Assembly (NCBI GenBank): GCA_031257235.1
Contig: JAIRPA010000199.1
Span: forward strand, 1 to 18,730
Direction: 5' to 3'
DNA length: 18,730 nt
From: Burkholderiales bacterium
Lineage (GTDB): Bacteria > Pseudomonadota > Gammaproteobacteria > Burkholderiales > Casimicrobiaceae
The position numbers were made by a program, and so were the translations under genes. Under the pieces are notes generated by a model that did no database searches, had not been told where the DNA came from, and saw only the letters and a list, made by a program, of their open reading frames with translations. Positions 14,775-18,730 of this stretch are shown here, in pieces; positions within the stretch are counted from its first letter, which is position 1, and every line of letters begins with the position of its first letter.

Positions 14775-15481
14775 AATGTGTCTTCCTTGATGACATGTTC
14801 AACAAAACCCGAAAATCGCGCCCTTCATCAAATTATTTGCGCAAACGGGAACAGTGTTAGTAATGTGAGACCTTTGCAAAACGCCCGTTTATTCTTTGAT
14901 CGGGATGGGCTTTGCAAAGGCCTCAAGGTGCGCTAATACTTGGATGGATTAAACCGCACTTCGCATTTTTGGACAAGTTTTTTCGCCCTCTTTGCGCCCG
15001 CGCTTTTTTTGACTGTTGGTTTTTATTCGGTTTCATGCGCCAAAGGTCTCGCCTTTTCACATTTGCGCAATAAATAAGAACAAAGGGATGAAAGGCGGAA
15101 ACGTGTTGTCCATCCACCCTTTAAGAGGGGCTTCGCGCATCGTCCACACGTCGCTAAAGGCGCGGACGCGTATGGCGACTCCGTTATCGGGGCAACCTCT
15201 TTTATCGCCCGAAAAAAAAATTGTTAAGATAATTTTAAAAATGATAAAGCCTTAAATCATTTTTTCGGTCTCTTTGATCGCGGATATTGTGTTCATCGTT
15301 TGAGGTGACACGTTATTTAGCGTCACGAAGAAAAAGGGGTTTTTCGTACTCAAAAAAATCGGAAAAAAAGGCTGTAGCGGGAATCAAAGTCTTTCGTTAA
15401 AATGAGCCAACGTGCTGATCGATTGCCCCATAGGCAAAGGTCTTAAAAGCGCGTTTTTTTGTCTTTGTCGTTGCCCACAAA
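14775..15481. other. 707-bp intergenic region upstream of dnaA
   Basis: No gene is called here. Small frames at 14923-15117 (minus) and 15016-15255 (plus) show no family or ribosome binding site. Contents are the inverted repeat at 14867-14924, a basic-looking G+C segment, and a strongly A+T-rich stretch at 15211-15265. That stretch holds a weak promoter candidate for dnaA (TTGTTA at 15221-15226, 16-nt spacer, GATAAA at 15243-15248). A 5-bp hairpin TTGCC/GGCAA lies near 15423-15437. I see no consensus DnaA box (TTATCCACA); the closest are partial matches near 15055 and 15143. Confidence 0.6.
14867..14924. repeat. Imperfect inverted repeat (MITE-like or hairpin)
   Basis: The left arm GAGACCTTTGCAAAACGCCC (14867-14886) and right arm GGGCTTTGCAAAGGCCTC (14907-14924) pair with one mismatch and a 2-nt indel, around a 20-nt centre. 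From memory, ends reading GAGACCTTTGCAAAA occur in some IS5-type elements of Neisseria; I cannot check this here. It lies upstream of the lipoprotein gene and could be a small non-autonomous element or a regulatory hairpin. Confidence 0.6.
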
Positions 15482-16978
15482 ATGATGGTTCCGCCTCTTG
15501 CCTCTGATTCTGTTGCCTCGCTCACACCCGAAGCCGCCGCCGCGCTTTGGTCGAAATGTCGCAACCAATTGTCGCAAAAATTAAACGCCCAACAATTTTC
15601 GATGTGGATCGACGGGCTTGTTTGCGAGTCGGACGAAACCGGTTTAAAACTCTACGCCCCGAATACTTTCATTCAAGATTGGGTGCGTCGCAACTTCGGC
15701 GAGATGATCGGCACGTTTTTGAATGAAACCGCAGGCGCGCCGATTGGCGTTTTTTTCGGCACCCGCAAAAAAACGGACGCCAAAAAAACGGCAACGCCGC
15801 ACAAAACCATCGGCGAAGTCGTCAACGGTCACCCTTTAGTGATCGATCCCGCCCATCCCCCTCGTGCAAAAGAACCCGACGCCTTGCCGCAAAACGCCGC
15901 GCCGGCCACCGCTCCGGCTTCTTTTGCCGCGCGTTCGGCAAGCGCGAAAGCGCGGCGCGCCTCTCATCAGCTAGACCCCGCTTTTACCTTTGAAAGTTTT
16001 GTGGACGGCAAAGCCAACCAGCTCGCGCGCGCGGCAGGGTTGCAGGTCGCCGAAACGCCGACCTCTTACAATCCGCTTTTTGTCTACGGCGGAGTGGGGC
16101 TGGGCAAAACCCATTTGGTTCAAGCCATCGGCAATCATTTGTTGAAACGCGAACCCACGGCAAAAGTGCGTTACCTTCACGCGGAAACCTATGTGTCGGA
16201 TGTGGTGCGCGCGTACCAACATAAAATGTTTGACGCCTTTAAAAACGATTATCACTCGCTCGATTTGTTGTTGATTGACGATATCCAGTTTTTTCGCGGC
16301 AAAGATCGCACCCAAGAAGAATTTTTCTATTTATTCAACACGCTGGTCAACGACAAAAAACAGGTGGTGATCACGTGCGATACCTATCCGCGTCAAATGG
16401 AAGGCATCGACGAGCGTTTGAAATCGCGCTTTGCGTGGGGGCTGGTCGTGGCGTTGGATCCGCCCGAATTAGAAATGCGCGTGGCGATTTTGCTGGCCAA
16501 AGCGCAAACGATGAACATCACACTGGACGAACACGTCGCGTTTTTCATCGCCAAACATGTGCGCTCCAACGTGCGCGAGTTAGAAGGCGCGTTAAAGCGC
16601 GTCGTCGCGTATTCCGCGTTTCATAAAGTCGACATTTCCATGACGACCGCGCGAGAAGGGTTGCGCGATTTGCTCGCCGTCCAAAACCGTCAAATCACGG
16701 TGGAGAATATCCAAAAGACCATCGCGGAATACTACAAAATCCCGATCGCCGACATGCGTTCAAAAAAGCGGGATCGCTCGGTGGTGCGTCCGCGTCAAAC
16801 CGCCATGGCACTTTCCAAAGAATTGACCGATTTATCCTTGCCGGAAATCGGCATGCGCTTCGGCGGACGCGACCACACCACCGTGTTGCACGCCATCAAA
16901 GTGATCGCCCAATTGCGGCAAACCTCGCCAGAGGTCGCGCACGATTACGGCTTTTTACTGCAGGTTTTACGTAGTTAA
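15482..16978 (+). CDS. dnaA: Chromosomal replication initiator DnaA
   Basis: The protein has 498 residues. Domain I (about 15-90) includes LWSKCRNQLSQKLNAQQFSM and DWVRRNFGEMI. A variable Ala/Pro-rich linker (about 95-165) follows. AAA+ domain III has Walker A GGVGLGKT (193-200), Walker B LLLIDDIQFF (D246, D247) and the box VII segment ERLKSRFAWG. Domain IV ends with GGRDHTTVLHAIKVI (471-485), the DnaA-box binding signature. DnaA opens oriC. It is length-typical for betaproteobacteria. Unusually, no dnaN or gyrB follows; glmU lies downstream after a terminator. Two consecutive ATGs begin the frame and I see no good ribosome binding site. Confidence 0.97.
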   Translation: MMVPPLASDSVASLTPEAAAALWSKCRNQLSQKLNAQQFSMWIDGLVCESDETGLKLYAPNTFIQDWVRRNFGEMIGTFLNETAGAPIGVFFGTRKKTDAKKTATPHKTIGEVVNGHPLVIDPAHPPRAKEPDALPQNAAPATAPASFAARSASAKARRASHQLDPAFTFESFVDGKANQLARAAGLQVAETPTSYNPLFVYGGVGLGKTHLVQAIGNHLLKREPTAKVRYLHAETYVSDVVRAYQHKMFDAFKNDYHSLDLLLIDDIQFFRGKDRTQEEFFYLFNTLVNDKKQVVITCDTYPRQMEGIDERLKSRFAWGLVVALDPPELEMRVAILLAKAQTMNITLDEHVAFFIAKHVRSNVRELEGALKRVVAYSAFHKVDISMTTAREGLRDLLAVQNRQITVENIQKTIAEYYKIPIADMRSKKRDRSVVRPRQTAMALSKELTDLSLPEIGMRFGGRDHTTVLHAIKVIAQLRQTSPEVAHDYGFLLQVLRS

Positions 16979-17027
16979 AACGCGTGTTTGGCAAAAAGGT
17001 GCCCTTTTTTGTGGGGATAGCGGCGGC

Positions 17028-17057
17028 GGGACGCTCTTTCAAGCGTCCTTCCTTTTT
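17028..17057 (+). terminator. Rho-independent terminator after dnaA
   Basis: GGACGCT (17029-17035) and AGCGTCC (17042-17048) form a 7-bp stem with a 6-nt loop, followed by TTCCTTTTT (17049-17057). It separates dnaA from glmU, so glmU should have its own promoter within about 55 bp; I could not place one with confidence. Confidence 0.7.
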
Positions 17058-17113
17058 GACGAACGATCATAGTATGATGATTCTTCGTTGATTCTCTTTG
17101 ATCCTTTTTCTCT

Positions 17114-18499
17114 ATGGCAAAAACAACACAAATTATCATCATGGCGGCAGGGCAGGGCAAAAGAATGCGCTCGCAATTGCCGAAAGTGTTGCATCGTTTG
17201 GCCGGTCGCCCCTTGCTCGCTCATGTGTTGAGCACCGCAAAAAAAATGTCGCCCGACAAAATCGCCATTGTGATCGGTCACGGCGCGGCAGAGGTTGCCG
17301 CCGCGTTTGCCACAGAAAAAGCGACCTTCGTCACACAACATCCGCCGCAAGGCACGGGGGACGCGGTGAAAGTTGCCCTATCGGCACTGGAAAAATCCGG
17401 CGACGCCGACGTGACGCTGGTGATGAACGGCGACTGTCCTTTGATCCCCGAAGAAACCTTGGCGCGTTTGATCGACGCCGCCCAACAAAATCGTTTGGCG
17501 TGGCTCACCGCCGTCACCGAACAACCCTTTGGCTTGGGGCGCATCCTTCGAGACGAACACGGCGTGTGCCGCGGCATCGTGGAAGAGCGCGATGCCTCCG
17601 ACGAGCAACGCCGCATCCGCGAGATCAACGCGGGCGTGATCGCCGCGCCCACGCAACCGTTGAAATCCTGGGTCGCGCGTTTGACTCGAAATAACGCGCA
17701 AAACGAATACTATTTAACCGATATTCTTCCGATGGCCATCGCCGAAGGTATGGCGGTTGAAACCATCCTTGCCGCGCACGAAGAAGACACGCGCGGCATC
17801 AACGATCGCGCGCAGTTGGCGGAAGTGGAACATCTTATGAGAAAGCGCACCGCTTCGCGGCTGATGTCCGCCGGTGTCACCCTTGCCGACCCTCACCGCA
17901 TTGACGTGCGCGGCACGCTTTCCTGTGAGCCGGATGTGTCGATCGACGTGGGGTGTATTTTTGAAGGCGAGGTCACGATTGCACGGGGAACGGTCATCGG
18001 CGCGTATTCAATCATCAAAAATTCGACCTTGGGAGAAGGTGTCACGATACATCCTTATTCTCATATCGAGGGTGCCATCATTGCCCCTAATGCCACGATT
18101 GGACCTTACGCGCGGTTGCGTCCTAAAACAGTGATCGGGGACGCGGCAAAAGTCGGCAACTTTGTCGAATTGAAAGCAACGACGTTGGGCGCCGCCAGCA
18201 AAGCCAATCATCTTTCGTATTTGGGCGACGCCATCATTGGCGAAAACGTCAACATCGGCGCCGGCACGATTACTTGTAATTATGATGGCGCAAACAAACA
18301 TCAAACCGTGATCAAAGACCGCGTGTTTGTCGGCTCTCATACCGCACTGGTTGCGCCGATGACCGTCGAGGCGGATGCCACCATCGGCGCGGGCAGCACG
18401 TTGTCGGAAGATGTTTTGGAACATTCGTTGACGTTTACACGCACGCACCCTATCATCAAACCGAATTGGCGCAAACCTAAAAAATCTCATCAAACATAA
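17114..18499 (+). CDS. glmU: GlmU, bifunctional UDP-GlcNAc pyrophosphorylase / GlcN-1-P acetyltransferase
   Basis: The 461-residue protein makes UDP-GlcNAc for peptidoglycan and LPS in two steps. The N-terminal uridylyltransferase domain has IIIMAAGQGKRM (7-18) with LPKVLH, the PQGTGDA loop (78-84) and metal-ligand D107 in MNGDCPLI. N230 in RGIND is in line with E. coli N227. The C-terminal half is a left-handed parallel beta-helix of hexapeptide repeats (about 255-440, e.g. IGDAAKVGNFVELK). Catalytic H366 lies in ASKANHLSYLGD, followed by NIGAGTITCNYDG. Length is close to the family norm (456 in E. coli). glmS follows after 48 nt, the common glmU-glmS order. Confidence 0.98.
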   Translation: MAKTTQIIIMAAGQGKRMRSQLPKVLHRLAGRPLLAHVLSTAKKMSPDKIAIVIGHGAAEVAAAFATEKATFVTQHPPQGTGDAVKVALSALEKSGDADVTLVMNGDCPLIPEETLARLIDAAQQNRLAWLTAVTEQPFGLGRILRDEHGVCRGIVEERDASDEQRRIREINAGVIAAPTQPLKSWVARLTRNNAQNEYYLTDILPMAIAEGMAVETILAAHEEDTRGINDRAQLAEVEHLMRKRTASRLMSAGVTLADPHRIDVRGTLSCEPDVSIDVGCIFEGEVTIARGTVIGAYSIIKNSTLGEGVTIHPYSHIEGAIIAPNATIGPYARLRPKTVIGDAAKVGNFVELKATTLGAASKANHLSYLGDAIIGENVNIGAGTITCNYDGANKHQTVIKDRVFVGSHTALVAPMTVEADATIGAGSTLSEDVLEHSLTFTRTHPIIKPNWRKPKKSHQT

Positions 18500-18533
18500 A
18501 TACTTTTCATTACTTATATTTTTCAATACGAAT

Positions 18534-18539
18534 AAGGAG
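18534..18539 (+). promoter_or_regulatory. Shine-Dalgarno of glmS
   Basis: AAGGAG lies 8 nt before the ATG at 18548 and fixes the glmS start. In the 48-nt gap between glmU and glmS I see no room for a glmS ribozyme, consistent with a proteobacterium. Confidence 0.85.
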
Positions 18540-18547
18540 TTTTCATT

Positions 18548-18730
18548 ATGTGCGGTATCGTCGGCGCGGTGGCTAAAACCAATATTGTTCCCGTTTTAAT
18601 TGATGGCATCGCGCGGCTTGAGTACCGTGGATATGACTCCACCGGATTGGCGATTGTCCGAGACGATCACACTTTGGATCGTTTGGTCTCGATGGCACGT
18701 GTGGCTGACTTAGCCCGTCGCGCGCGTGCG
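18548..18730 (+). CDS. glmS: GlmS, glutamine-fructose-6-phosphate aminotransferase (5' part)
   Basis: The first 61 codons are present and the frame runs off the window end. The start is MCGIVGAVAKTNIVPVLIDG; after Met removal Cys2 becomes the N-terminal nucleophile of the glutaminase domain. LEYRGYDSTGLAIV is the conserved continuation. GlmS makes glucosamine-6-phosphate from fructose-6-phosphate and glutamine, the first step of the pathway that GlmU completes. It lies 48 nt after glmU on the same strand with no terminator between, so the two are likely cotranscribed; glmUS is regulated by sRNA in E. coli. Confidence 0.97.
   Translation, partial: MCGIVGAVAKTNIVPVLIDGIARLEYRGYDSTGLAIVRDDHTLDRLVSMARVADLARRARA

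Noticed and set aside
14923..15255. Small frames on both strands (64 and 79 codons) upstream of dnaA
   Set aside because: They overlap each other and show no domain or ribosome binding site. I specifically looked for rpmH (L34), which often neighbours dnaA, and did not find it.
18500..18547. glmS ribozyme/riboswitch before glmS
   Set aside because: The gap is only 48 nt with a plain Shine-Dalgarno, too short for the ribozyme, which is typical of Firmicutes.

Overview
The window is bacterial chromosome with densely packed genes. Gene content and order suggest a host-associated betaproteobacterium. The clues are hfq-hflX-hflK-hflC in one operon, argH next to an AlgZ/AlgR-type two-component pair, maf followed by a tetrapyrrole-methylase-fold methyltransferase, and a pertactin-like autotransporter. 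Burkholderiales, perhaps Sutterellaceae, is my guess from gene content; no rRNA or tRNA is present to confirm it.

Layout. 1-70: the last codons of a rightward gene, probably an Rpn/PD-(D/E)XK nuclease-like protein. 71-300: heptad repeats and a two-hairpin repeat module (copy A). 301-3992 (minus): the hfq-hflX-hflK-hflC operon. 3993-4630: a gene-poor gap with a T8A7 tract just before the next gene. 4631-7372 (plus): a type Va autotransporter. 7373-7456: palindrome copy B and heptads, which run into the end of argH (minus). 8983-10934 (plus): a LytS/AlgZ-type histidine kinase and a LytTR/AlgR-type regulator, divergent from argH. 11111-12022: a UbiA-like membrane protein that has lost its Asp-rich active-site motifs. 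12065-13571: maf (YceF-type) and a methyltransferase, separated by repeat module copy C. 13635-14774 (minus): a secreted lipoprotein of unknown function. 14775-15481: a long gap with an imperfect inverted repeat and an A+T-rich stretch. 15482-18730 (plus): dnaA, glmU and the start of glmS.

How the genes work together. HflK and HflC form the membrane complex that modulates FtsH protease. HflX is a ribosome-rescue GTPase and Hfq is the sRNA chaperone, so that operon serves quality control and post-transcriptional regulation. GlmU and GlmS make UDP-GlcNAc for the cell envelope. The kinase and regulator form a signalling pair. Several housekeeping genes have lost their usual neighbours: no hemC follows algR, no dnaN follows dnaA, and no der or miaA precedes hfq.

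The most interesting signals are two. First, a 74-bp repeat occurs twice (copies A and C, opposite orientation) with two hairpins at a fixed 12-nt spacing and compensatory base changes in one stem. Its palindromic half occurs a third time (copy B), and these repeats supply the last codons of maf and, through the heptads, of argH. Second, the UbiA-like protein looks like an intact pseudoenzyme.
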